This document shows positions 16,568 to 24,255 of a stretch of DNA of 64,000 nt, in pieces. The DNA comes from Streptomyces platensis (GTDB lineage: Bacteria; Actinomycetota; Actinomycetes; Streptomycetales; Streptomycetaceae), in NCBI RefSeq assembly GCF_008704855.1, contig NZ_CP023691.1:8122001-8186000 (forward strand), read 5' to 3'. The notes under the pieces were generated by a model that searched no databases, had not been told where the DNA came from, and saw nothing but the letters and a program-made list of their open reading frames with translations. A program made the translations under genes and the position numbers. The stretch's first letter is position 1. Every line of letters starts with the position of its first letter.

Positions 16568-17863
16568 TCAGCCGGCCGTCGGCACGGGTGTCCGTACCGC
16601 GTCGGCAAGGGCGGCGAAGGCGCGCTCGGCCGCGTGATCGGGGAGGGCCGCGCGGTCCCACACCATGCGCAGCCGCAGCTCCGGGCCCTGGGAGACGGAG
16701 ACCGCGAAGGGTCCGCGGACCGCCCGGCCGTCGACATGGATCTCCCGGCCGGTCACCCCGCCCAGGCGGAGCGGGGGTTGGCGCCGGGTGTCGTCGACGG
16801 TCAGCATGCCGTCGAGCCGGCCGCGCCAGCCGGAGCCGGCCGCGCGGGCGGCGTGCACCACGGCGTCGAAGGGGGTGGCGGCATGGTCCAGGTCGTCCCA
16901 CCAGGCGGCCGCCGTGGCCGAGGCGGTGGGTGCGTCGCCCGTGGCGGTCGGGAAGACGACGGTGTTGAGGAAGCAGCCGAGTACGGGTGCGGCACCGGCC
17001 GGCCGGCCGCCCCACGGGTAGCCGAGCGGCACCACCTGGCCCGCTCCGTACAGCACCGCGGCCGCCGCGCGACAGGCGTTGAGCAGCTCGGGGAAGGGCA
17101 CCCCGTCGGAGGGCGCGGGTATCCGCAGCGTGGCCGAGCCGCTCGGCGGCGCACCGGGGGAGAGGGGCTCCGGCCGGGCCACGGGGTCCTGTTCGCACAC
17201 CGTGCGCAGGCGCTCGCCCCAATACGCCATGGCCTCCGGCGCCCCCGCGCGCTCCTCCGCGTCGAGCTGCCGCAGCACGGCGTCTTGGTAGGCGGCCAGT
17301 TCGGCCGCGACATCGGCGGGAGCGGGGCCCTCGGCACTCGCGCCCTCGTCGTAGCCGGCGCCGAGTTCCTCGACGAGCCGGGCCAGCGACTGGCCGTCAC
17401 ACGCACTGTGGTCCAGAACGACAGCGAGCACCTCCTCCGTGCCCTCCGGACCGTCCGGCACCAGGAACAGCCGCAGCGGTGCGCCCTCCGGCGCCCACCG
17501 GCCCAGCGCCCGGCGCAGCACCGTGGCCGCGTCCTCGCCGGGCGCGCAGGTCTCCTGGATCACCGGGACCTGCGGCCGCTCCAGGCGGAGTACGGGGGTG
17601 CCGCGCAGCACGGTGGGCCGGGCACGGAGCACGGGGTGCCGGGCGGCGAGACGGTTCGCGGCCGCCGCGAGGCGTACGGGGTCCACCGTGCCGCGCGGAA
17701 AGGCGAAGAACATCGGCACGAGATCCGGCCGGCCGTGGGGGTCCATGGCACGCACCAGCGCGAAGCGACGCTGGGCGCCCGTGACGGGCAGCAGGACCGG
17801 GGTGCCGTCACCGGCGTCGAGCCGCCGGAAACGGGCCAGGTACTGGCTCGTGATGCTGAGCAC
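16568..17863 (-). CDS. Free-standing condensation-domain protein
   Basis: The 431-residue protein aligns by motifs with NRPS condensation domains: VTGAQRRFALVRAMD, then LDHSACDGQSL (residues 150-160), VPLGYPWGGRP, and a late C-domain tail. The motif reads DHSACDG, so the first histidine is Asp151, while the catalytic His152 and Asp156 are kept. It probably makes an amide or ester bond between carrier-bound or free partners, supplying a function missing from the two A-PCP proteins. The GTG at 17863 is chosen because AAAGAGGA lies just upstream. The 143 bp between it and the next NRPS gene contain no gene. Confidence 0.82.
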   Translation of the reverse strand: MLSITSQYLARFRRLDAGDGTPVLLPVTGAQRRFALVRAMDPHGRPDLVPMFFAFPRGTVDPVRLAAAANRLAARHPVLRARPTVLRGTPVLRLERPQVPVIQETCAPGEDAATVLRRALGRWAPEGAPLRLFLVPDGPEGTEEVLAVVLDHSACDGQSLARLVEELGAGYDEGASAEGPAPADVAAELAAYQDAVLRQLDAEERAGAPEAMAYWGERLRTVCEQDPVARPEPLSPGAPPSGSATLRIPAPSDGVPFPELLNACRAAAAVLYGAGQVVPLGYPWGGRPAGAAPVLGCFLNTVVFPTATGDAPTASATAAAWWDDLDHAATPFDAVVHAARAAGSGWRGRLDGMLTVDDTRRQPPLRLGGVTGREIHVDGRAVRGPFAVSVSQGPELRLRMVWDRAALPDHAAERAFAALADAVRTPVPTAG

Positions 17864-17967
17864 GTGATCCTCTTTGTCGTGACGGTCGCGCATCGCCAGG
17901 AGGTGATGCGGGTGGGAAAGCCGTGCGCGGAGAGAGAAGGGCCGGGCCGGAGACGGCGGCCGGCTTG

Positions 17968-19287
17968 TCAGCTGACGGACGCGGGCTGGGCCGGGTCCGT
18001 GGTGTCGGCGGAGGCGTCCTCGGCCGCCCCGGCGGCCGGCAGGTCCCGCATCCGGCGCAGCGGGGAGAGCAGCAGCGGCAGCGGCACGACCAGGAATCCG
18101 GCCGCGCACCACGCCAGCGCCGTGCGGGCGCCGAACGCTTCGGCCAGCGCACCGCCGGCCAGGGCGCCGAGCGGCAGGGTGCCCCACATCAGGAACCGCA
18201 GGGTCGCGTTCATCCGGCCGAGCAGCCGGGGCGGACACAGCGCCTGACGGAAGCTCACCTGCGCCACGTTGTAGACGACCGCGCCGAAGAACACCACACC
18301 GGAGCCGACCGCGAACAGTGCCGCGCCCGCACCCCGCCCGGCGAGCGGCCACAACAGCGCGAACGGGCCGGTGGCCAGCGCGGACAGCCAGATGATCCTG
18401 GCCTGGCCGAACCGGGCGGCGAGCCGCCCCGCGCACAGCGCCCCGGCGAGCCCGCCCACCGCCGAGGCGGCCAGCACCAGACCGACCACACCCGGCGCCA
18501 GCCCGAGCACCCGGACCAGGAAGACGGACTGGGTGGCCATCAGTGTCGCGGTGAAGAAGTTAGCCAGGCCCGTCGTCACCGCGATCACGCGCAGCAGGCG
18601 GTGCCCGAACACGAACCGCAGTCCCTCACCGATGTCCTGGCGCAGGGACGTCCCCGCGACGCGCTCCGGTCGGCTCTCGGGCTGCTTGATCCCCCACAGG
18701 AACAGCGCCGAGAGCAGATAGCCGACCGCGTCGGCGACGATGGCGAGTGAGGCCCCGAGCAGCTGGACGAGACCGCCGCCGAGCCCGGGACCGGCCACCT
18801 GCGCCGAGGAACGGATGGTCTCCAGCGCCCCGTTGCCCGGGACCAGCTGATCCTTGGGCAGCAGGTGCGGCACAAAACTCTGGTGCGCCACGTCGAAGAA
18901 GACCGTCGCCACACCGGTGACCAGGGCGACGAGATACAGCTGAGCCATCGTCAGCACCCCGGCGACGGCGGCCAGCGGGATGCTGGCCATCGCCACGGCC
19001 CGTACGACATCGGCCCGGATCATCAGCGGCAGCTTGCGCATCCGGTCGACCCAGGCCCCGGCCGGCAGTCCGACCAGCAGGAACGCGGCGGTCTCCGCGG
19101 CCGTGAGCAACCCCACCTGAAAGGCGGGGGCGTTGAGCTCCAATACCGCGACGAGGGGCAGGGCGACCAGGGTGACCTGGGCGCCGAGTTGGCCGGCCGC
19201 GGCACCGGCGAGCAGAAGACGGAAATCGCGCAGGCGCAGCGGGCCGCTGGCCGCGGGTCGGGGTATGACGGGCATGCCATGGACCAT
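17968..19287 (-). CDS. MFS transporter (EntS-like), probable product exporter
   Basis: The 439-residue protein has about 12 hydrophobic segments and the MFS signature GLPAGAWVDRMRKLP between segments 2 and 3. The pattern and length fit the enterobactin-exporter-like MFS_3 group found in many peptide and siderophore clusters. Lying just upstream of the NRPS genes on the same strand, it probably exports the product or an intermediate. ATG codons at 19287 and 19275 are both possible, and neither has a clear ribosome site. A perfect 8-bp inverted repeat spans the start. Confidence 0.88.
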   Translation of the reverse strand: MVHGMPVIPRPAASGPLRLRDFRLLLAGAAAGQLGAQVTLVALPLVAVLELNAPAFQVGLLTAAETAAFLLVGLPAGAWVDRMRKLPLMIRADVVRAVAMASIPLAAVAGVLTMAQLYLVALVTGVATVFFDVAHQSFVPHLLPKDQLVPGNGALETIRSSAQVAGPGLGGGLVQLLGASLAIVADAVGYLLSALFLWGIKQPESRPERVAGTSLRQDIGEGLRFVFGHRLLRVIAVTTGLANFFTATLMATQSVFLVRVLGLAPGVVGLVLAASAVGGLAGALCAGRLAARFGQARIIWLSALATGPFALLWPLAGRGAGAALFAVGSGVVFFGAVVYNVAQVSFRQALCPPRLLGRMNATLRFLMWGTLPLGALAGGALAEAFGARTALAWCAAGFLVVPLPLLLSPLRRMRDLPAAGAAEDASADTTDPAQPASVS

Positions 19288-19310
19288 CGCTGAGCGGCCG
19301 ATCGATGGTC
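19282..19310. promoter_or_regulatory. Inverted repeat over the MFS start codon
   Basis: GACCATCG (19282-19289) is repeated in inverted form as CGATGGTC (19303-19310) with 13 nt between. It overlaps the start of the MFS gene, so it may be an operator or a hairpin affecting translation. Its function is inferred from position only. Confidence 0.35.
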
Positions 19311-19616
19311 AAAAACCGATGCCCACTTTCGGTCGCATTTCTTCACTATTTACCCACCAAGACAGAAAATTTTCCGCCAGAAACGGCCATCTGCCGGATG
19401 AACGCCACCTGTCGCGCCCCTGGTGGCTGCGGAATCCCATGGTGGGGACCGGGTGAGAACGGGAGATCACGCGCAGAGCGTCACGTGCCGGACTCCGACC
19501 GAAAACAGTCGCTGATGTCCGCTTATTCACCGAAGCGCTGAGTTCATCCGCTATGGCAAGCCGCGCCCACGCGGTAAACCGTGCGGTGGCGGGGCCTCTC
19601 ACCTCTCTGAACACGA
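19311..19616. other. Intergenic region upstream of the downstream half of the NRPS operon
   Basis: About 300 bp without a gene. The stretch 19311-19400 is unusually AT-rich for this window (runs such as ATTTCTTCACTATTTACCC and AGAAAATTTTCC), which makes it the best candidate for a separate promoter driving the MFS-NRPS half leftward. Confidence 0.4.
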
Positions 19617-19646
19617 GGCTGCCCCCGCCGTGGGGCGGGGGCAGCC
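19617..19646. terminator. Perfect 13-bp hairpin terminator
   Basis: GGCTGCCCCCGCC (19617-19629) pairs perfectly with 19634-19646 around a GTGG loop. It lies just past the stop codon of the TetR remnant and was probably that gene's terminator. It now sits inside the biosynthetic cluster and would insulate the two halves. Confidence 0.75.
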
Positions 19647-19661
19647 AGGGTGCAAGATCGG

Positions 19662-19808
19662 TCAGACCGGCCGGAGTTCCGTCTCGACGGCGCCCCGGAG
19701 CAGCTCATGGGCCCGCTGGAGCGAGGTGGTGCCGCTCAGCCAGCGCTCGCTCAGGCCCTCGACGAGCGCGGTGAGCCGCTCGGCCGCCGCATACGGGTCG
19801 GCCCCGGC
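19662..19808 (-). pseudogene. TetR-family regulator remnant (C-terminal end only)
   Basis: Reading leftward, the frame gives GADPYAAAERLTALVEGL, then SERWLSGTTSLQRAHELL and a short tail ending at TGA (19664-19662). This is the typical C-terminal helix pair of a BetI/TetR-type repressor. The N-terminal DNA-binding helices that should lie to the right are missing, because the sequence switches abruptly near 19808 into an agmatine deiminase fragment on the other strand. It is therefore a broken gene and no functional product is expected. Confidence 0.72.
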
Positions 19809-20000
19809 TCCGTCCGGCCAACGGCGCGGTCGTCATGCCCCGCTTCGGCGACCGGAAGGCCGACGGCCGGGCGGCCGCCATTCTGCGCGAGCAGTATCCG
19901 GGGCGGAAGGTCGTACAGGTGCCGGTCGACAACATCGGTGAGGGCGGGGGCGGCATCCACTGCTCCACCCAGCAACTCCCCACGGCGGACGGGCGGTCAG
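19809..20000 (+). pseudogene. Agmatine deiminase remnant (C-terminal end only)
   Basis: The plus-strand frame reads ANGAVVMPRFGDRKADGR and later EGGGGIHCSTQQLP. The second carries the GGGGIHC active-site cysteine motif that closes agmatine deiminases (agmatine to N-carbamoylputrescine). Only about 60 of roughly 340 residues remain. The start is missing at the junction near 19808, and the frame runs on without the expected stop. The hairpin at 19996-20023 may be its old terminator. This is clear decay, not a small gene. Confidence 0.75.
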
Positions 20001-20023
20001 CGGACCGGCGCGGTCCCGCTGAC
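19996..20023. terminator. Hairpin after the agmatine deiminase remnant
   Basis: GTCAGCGGACCG (19996-20007) pairs with CGGTCCCGCTGAC (20011-20023) with one bulged base and a 3-nt loop. It lies between the remnant and the convergent methyltransferase stop (20068), and would serve both directions. Confidence 0.6.
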
Positions 20024-20067
20024 CGTGCCCCGCCGGCTGACGGACCGGACCGTCCGGCGGCGGCACG

Positions 20068-20889
20068 TCAGAGGTGCCCGTCGCGGACGGCCTCCTCGGT
20101 CCGCCAGCCCCACGCGGTGAGCATCCCGGGGGAGAGACCGGCGCAGTCGTCCGACGACAGCTCTCGCCCGGCCCGTTCGATCCGTGCCGCGTCCACCTGC
20201 CCCGTCGCCAGCATGGCGTCCCGCGCCCGGTCCCAGGTATCGGCCCAGAAACGGCTGAGGGGGCTGCCGGGAACCAGCGGGGGGACATGGATCTCGGCGG
20301 CCACCCGGCTCAGGCCCTCCTCCCGCAACAGATACGGAGAGTCGGGCACCCAGGAGATGTCCGTGCCGATGGACTGCCGGAGCCCGTGCCACATCGCCCG
20401 CATGACCGTGGTGTACGGGGTGGCCGGTGCCCCGGCGGTCGTCAGGTCCACGGCGTCGCTGAGCACCAGCACACCACCGGGCGCGACCAGCGAGGCCAGC
20501 TTGGTGATCATCCGGCGCCAGGAGCGCAGATGCATCAGCACGAACCGTGTGTGCACCAGCTGGAACCGGCCGGGGTCGAAGTCCGGCGCGGTGATGTCGG
20601 CGGTCAGCGTCGACAGCCCCGGTGTCCGGTCGGCGTCCAGGGACCGGGTGTCACGGTCGACCGCGAGGACCGCCGTGACACCCGCCGACTCCAGCAGCCA
20701 GCGCGCGAGGGTGCCGGTTCCCGCGCCCACGTCCAGGCAGGACCACCCGGGCCCGGCGCCCAGCGCCGCCAGCCGGGCCGTGCTCACCTCGTCATAGGCG
20801 AGCGCGCCCAGGTCGATACGGTCGGCCTCGCCGGTCTCCTCCGGGCGGAACAGGCCTTCGCCGTAACGCCCGGCTTCGGTACCCCGCAC
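20068..20889 (-). CDS. Class I SAM-dependent methyltransferase
   Basis: The 273-residue protein has the SAM-binding motif CLDVGAGTGTLARWL (motif I, near residue 58), VLAVDRDTR (motif II), and a later LVAPGGVLVLSDAVD strand. The layout fits small-molecule methyltransferases. In this cluster it probably methylates the peptide or a building block, but N-, O- or C-methylation cannot be told apart. The GTG at 20889 is chosen because the next gene upstream ends at 20912 and the protein's conserved part begins soon after. No strong ribosome site is seen. It is the last gene of the upstream half-operon, just before the deletion scar. Confidence 0.85.
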   Translation of the reverse strand: MRGTEAGRYGEGLFRPEETGEADRIDLGALAYDEVSTARLAALGAGPGWSCLDVGAGTGTLARWLLESAGVTAVLAVDRDTRSLDADRTPGLSTLTADITAPDFDPGRFQLVHTRFVLMHLRSWRRMITKLASLVAPGGVLVLSDAVDLTTAGAPATPYTTVMRAMWHGLRQSIGTDISWVPDSPYLLREEGLSRVAAEIHVPPLVPGSPLSRFWADTWDRARDAMLATGQVDAARIERAGRELSSDDCAGLSPGMLTAWGWRTEEAVRDGHL

Positions 20890-20911
20890 GTGCCCAGTAT
20901 GACGGTGCCGC

Positions 20912-22243
20912 TCAGGGGTTTCCTGCCGTGGTGACCAGCTCCGTTTCCGGCTCGGCCACCGGAGCGACCTTGCGTCGGCCCGGGGCACGCCGCAGGACCA
21001 GCTGGAGGACCACCATCACCACACCGGTGGCCAGCGCGCTGTGCCACAGCAGCGCGTCCAGCCGGCCGGCCGAGAGATAGGCTCCCGCGGCCACCGCCGC
21101 CAGCGCACACACACCCCGGTCCACGATGCTCTCGACGGACAGCAGGGTGGCCCGGGGCGCCCCCGCCGGGATGGCGTCGTTCACCAGCTTGCGCTGGAGC
21201 GGATAGGCGAAGCCGGTCACCGCGGCGAACACGCACAGCAGGGCGATCACGGTCCACGGCCCGCCCAGGGTGCTGCCCGCCAGAGTGCCCGCCATCGCCA
21301 GACTGAGCAGCGACACCCAGGCCACCGGTGACAGCCGTCTGCCGAGCCACTGCGGACGGGCCGAGGCCACCGCCTCCGCGACCGTCATCGCGGCCAGCAC
21401 ACCACCGTGCGAGCTCTCCGGGATGCCGTGGTCCATCAGGATCGGCTGGAAGAGATTGACCTGGCAGATCCGGGAGAGCGTGAACACCGCGACGCCCTGC
21501 ACCATGAGCAGCGCGAGCCACGGGGTGGCCCACACCCAGCGCAGCGCGGAGACGGCATCGCGCAGGAACACCGGCCCGCCGCGCGACGTCCCCTTGCCAC
21601 GGCCGGGGCCGCTGCTCCGGACCGTCGTCTGCCGCGGCAGCACCACGGCACAGACGAGCGAACCCGCCGCGCTCGCGGCGCTCAGCACATACGGCGTGGG
21701 GTGCGCGACGGCCATCAGCGGTCCGACCAGCGGCCAGCACAGCACCTTCGCCGCCAGCCCCAGCGCCCGCGCCTGCCCCTCGGCCTTCAGATAGTGCTCG
21801 CCCGCGCCCTCGGCCTCCAGGCCGTCGTAGAGATAGGCGCTGGCGGCGCCGGAGGTCAGCGAGCGGCCCGCGGCGATGGCCAGGAAGTGCACCAGGAAGC
21901 CGGTGTAGCTGGGCGCGAAGACCGGCGCCAGGTTCGCCGCGGTCATCACGACGGCCCCGGCCCGCAGACAGTTGCGGGCACCGATCCGGTCGGCCACCAT
22001 CCCGGTCGGGATCTCGAAGAGGCAGAACGCGACGTAGTAGATGCTCTGGATGCCGAAGATCTCCCCGTCGGAGAGCCCGGCCTCCCGCTGGTAGGCGTAG
22101 AAGACCGGCATCCACCACAGCAGGTTGAACAGCAGCTGGAAGCCGTTGTTCAGCCGGATGATCCGTCGGGCCCGCGGTGGCAGCGGCGCACCCGCCGGGC
22201 GGGACCGGCGGGTGCGCAGCGGGCCGGTGAACCGGCGGATCAC
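20912..22243 (-). CDS. MFS transporter, second exporter of the cluster
   Basis: The 443-residue membrane protein has about 12 hydrophobic segments and the MFS loop IPTGMVADRIGARNCLRAG between segments 2 and 3. It is only distantly like the MFS protein downstream, so the two are not a recent duplication. It probably exports the product or a phosphorylated intermediate. The GTG at 22243 overlaps the upstream stop codon as GTGA, so it is translationally coupled to the dikinase-like gene. The frame runs far upstream inside that gene, but that part is a shadow. Confidence 0.88.
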   Translation of the reverse strand: MIRRFTGPLRTRRSRPAGAPLPPRARRIIRLNNGFQLLFNLLWWMPVFYAYQREAGLSDGEIFGIQSIYYVAFCLFEIPTGMVADRIGARNCLRAGAVVMTAANLAPVFAPSYTGFLVHFLAIAAGRSLTSGAASAYLYDGLEAEGAGEHYLKAEGQARALGLAAKVLCWPLVGPLMAVAHPTPYVLSAASAAGSLVCAVVLPRQTTVRSSGPGRGKGTSRGGPVFLRDAVSALRWVWATPWLALLMVQGVAVFTLSRICQVNLFQPILMDHGIPESSHGGVLAAMTVAEAVASARPQWLGRRLSPVAWVSLLSLAMAGTLAGSTLGGPWTVIALLCVFAAVTGFAYPLQRKLVNDAIPAGAPRATLLSVESIVDRGVCALAAVAAGAYLSAGRLDALLWHSALATGVVMVVLQLVLRRAPGRRKVAPVAEPETELVTTAGNP

Positions 22244-24255
22244 AGCGCGTAGGGGCGGATCTGGACCAGGCGGAAGTCCCCCTGATCGGTCATCAGCCAC
22301 TCGATGTCGAGCGGATGGTCCAGGTCGGTGTCGCTGAAGTGGGACTGGAGCAGCCGCCCGGTCAGCGCCAGCCGCGCCAGCTTGTCCCGGGTGGCGACGG
22401 GCAGATCCTGGCCGGACGAACCGAGCGCGACGGTACGGCCGCCGCCCTCCACCGTGTTGTACAGGTACTGGAGCGGCAGCGTCGTCCCGTCGACGACCGT
22501 CTCGGGCGAGCCGGGCGAGCAGTTGAGGTAGACGTTGCGGAAGTCCTCGCGCCTGGTCGGATTGCAGGTGACCAGCACACCGCCGAGGTCCGCGGGCACA
22601 TACTCCTGGATGATCACGCCCATATAGGTGTCGTCGAGGGAGATGCCCGCCTGGTGACGCAGCCGGACACTGCGCGGCGACAGCAGGGAAGCCCACACCT
22701 GGCGTACCGCGTCGAGGAGTTCGTCCGCGCCGTGAACGGTGGTGATCGACTCGTAGACCCCGGCCGCGGAGAACCCGGGCAGATCCTCGGCGTTGGAGGA
22801 GGACCGCACCACCAGACGCCTGCCGGTGGCCGGGCCGCCGGGCAGCGCCTGGGTGATCTGGCGGCTCACGTCCTCGGGCAGCGGGGTGTTCCGGATGAGC
22901 TGCTGCAAATGCAAACAGAGCGCGTCCAGCACGTCGACGGCGTCGAGTTCGAGCGCCATCTTGAGTTTGCCCAGGCCCTGTTGCACGGCCGGCGAGGACG
23001 TCAGAAAGCGGTGCTGAAGGGCGAAGGGGAGGGCGACCCCGTCGGGCGCCGCGATGACCCCGGCCACGAAGTCGGCCGCCAGGGAACGCAGTTCCTCGGG
23101 TGTCGTGTCCTTGGCGCCGAGGCGGGCCGCGAGGTGGCCGTAGAGGTCGGCGCGCGGCGGCCTGGGCTGCCCGTAGAAGGCGGTGAGGTCGGCGCTGCGG
23201 CTGTCGAGGACGTGATGGAGCTCGCCGAGGTTGGCGGCCTTGGTCCCGTACCGGTCCCCGTCGGCGCGGCGCAGCCGGTGCAGCCACAGCGCCGGCACGT
23301 CCTCCAGCAGCGGCGGTTCCATCCGGATCCGCTGCTGGTGCCAGGCCGGGGCGTCCAGCGTCGGGGCATGGGCCAGCGGGACGATCGTGATCTCGTCGTC
23401 CTCGACCCGGTAGCGGACCCAGGCGCCGTCCAGCACGTCCGCGTCGACCATCCGCTCCAGGTCACGGACGATCGCGTTGGGGATGCCCCAGCCGGAGGCG
23501 AGGACATTGGTGTGCGAGAGCGGGGTGCCGGGCGAGGTGTTGAGGAAGCCGGCCACCCGCGGCACATCGTCCGGCAGACACGGCATCGCCACGATGTCGG
23601 ACCAGCCGAGCCCGTCGGCCTCGGCCGTGTACTCCTCAAGGGTCCGGAAGTAGCGGAGCCGGCCGACGGCCTCCCCGGGGTTGAGCGGGGTGCGGGTGCG
23701 GTTGCCGAACAGCTGATGGCCGAGGATCCGCGGCACCCGTACGTCGCTGATCGCGGCGAGCTCGTGCTCCTGCCCGTGGTTCGCCGGCTTCAGCAGCAGC
23801 GGCAGGCGGCCGTCGACCCGGTGCCGGACGAAGGTGTAGAACTCCTCCAGCAGGCGGCCGTTCATGGTGTCGGCCTCGGTGGTCTCCAGCACGAGGAAGG
23901 GCCGATCCCGGCCCTCGGCGTCCTCATCGGTGTGCAGCGAGAGCACACCCAGCAGGAAGCGGCGCTCGGGGTCCATGTAGACCGAGGCGTTGAACGCGTC
24001 CAGACAGGAGTCCAGCTCCGCCAGTTCCATACCGAGGACGCGGGTGGCGATGTAGTTGACGTGGAAGGGATGGACGGCGGTGTCGAGCAGATGCCAGGTG
24101 TTCTCGATCCGGTCCACCACGACCTTGAGGTACGGGTGACCGGCCAGCACCCCCGAGAGCGTGCGGAACAGCGGCAGGGAGAGGTTCTCACCGATGACGG
24201 TGCGGTCGGTGACCGGGCCGGGGGCACCGGCGGGCAGAACGGCGGTGGTGGTCAT
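22240..24255 (-). CDS. Water-dikinase-like phosphotransferase (phosphohistidine domain followed by ATP-binding domain)
   Basis: The protein is 671 residues. Residues 1-215 are not recognised. Residues 240-262 carry a swivelling phosphohistidine motif (TPLSHTNVLASGWGIPNA, His248). From about 336 there is a PPDK-type ATP-grasp region: YGTKAANLGEL, RSSSNAEDLPG (484-494), and the closing DIEW (650-653) and QIRP (665-668). In PEP synthase the ATP domain comes first; here the order is His domain then ATP domain, as in glucan water dikinases. The predicted reaction is ATP + X + water to AMP + X-phosphate + phosphate. There is no PEP-binding barrel. It overlaps both neighbours (ATGA, GTGA). It may activate a building block or phosphorylate the product for self-protection. 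Confidence 0.8.
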   Translation of the reverse strand: MTTTAVLPAGAPGPVTDRTVIGENLSLPLFRTLSGVLAGHPYLKVVVDRIENTWHLLDTAVHPFHVNYIATRVLGMELAELDSCLDAFNASVYMDPERRFLLGVLSLHTDEDAEGRDRPFLVLETTEADTMNGRLLEEFYTFVRHRVDGRLPLLLKPANHGQEHELAAISDVRVPRILGHQLFGNRTRTPLNPGEAVGRLRYFRTLEEYTAEADGLGWSDIVAMPCLPDDVPRVAGFLNTSPGTPLSHTNVLASGWGIPNAIVRDLERMVDADVLDGAWVRYRVEDDEITIVPLAHAPTLDAPAWHQQRIRMEPPLLEDVPALWLHRLRRADGDRYGTKAANLGELHHVLDSRSADLTAFYGQPRPPRADLYGHLAARLGAKDTTPEELRSLAADFVAGVIAAPDGVALPFALQHRFLTSSPAVQQGLGKLKMALELDAVDVLDALCLHLQQLIRNTPLPEDVSRQITQALPGGPATGRRLVVRSSSNAEDLPGFSAAGVYESITTVHGADELLDAVRQVWASLLSPRSVRLRHQAGISLDDTYMGVIIQEYVPADLGGVLVTCNPTRREDFRNVYLNCSPGSPETVVDGTTLPLQYLYNTVEGGGRTVALGSSGQDLPVATRDKLARLALTGRLLQSHFSDTDLDHPLDIEWLMTDQGDFRLVQIRPYAL

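Noticed and set aside
18400..18600. A TTA codon in the first MFS gene (the TTAGCC at about 18559)
   Set aside because: On the coding strand this reads GGCTAAC and is split as GCT-AAC, so no TTA codon is present.
20797..20900. Reading the agmatine deiminase frame through to 20797 as one real 320-residue protein
   Set aside because: Only the first 60 codons match the family; the rest is antisense to the methyltransferase gene. It is a remnant plus a run-on frame.
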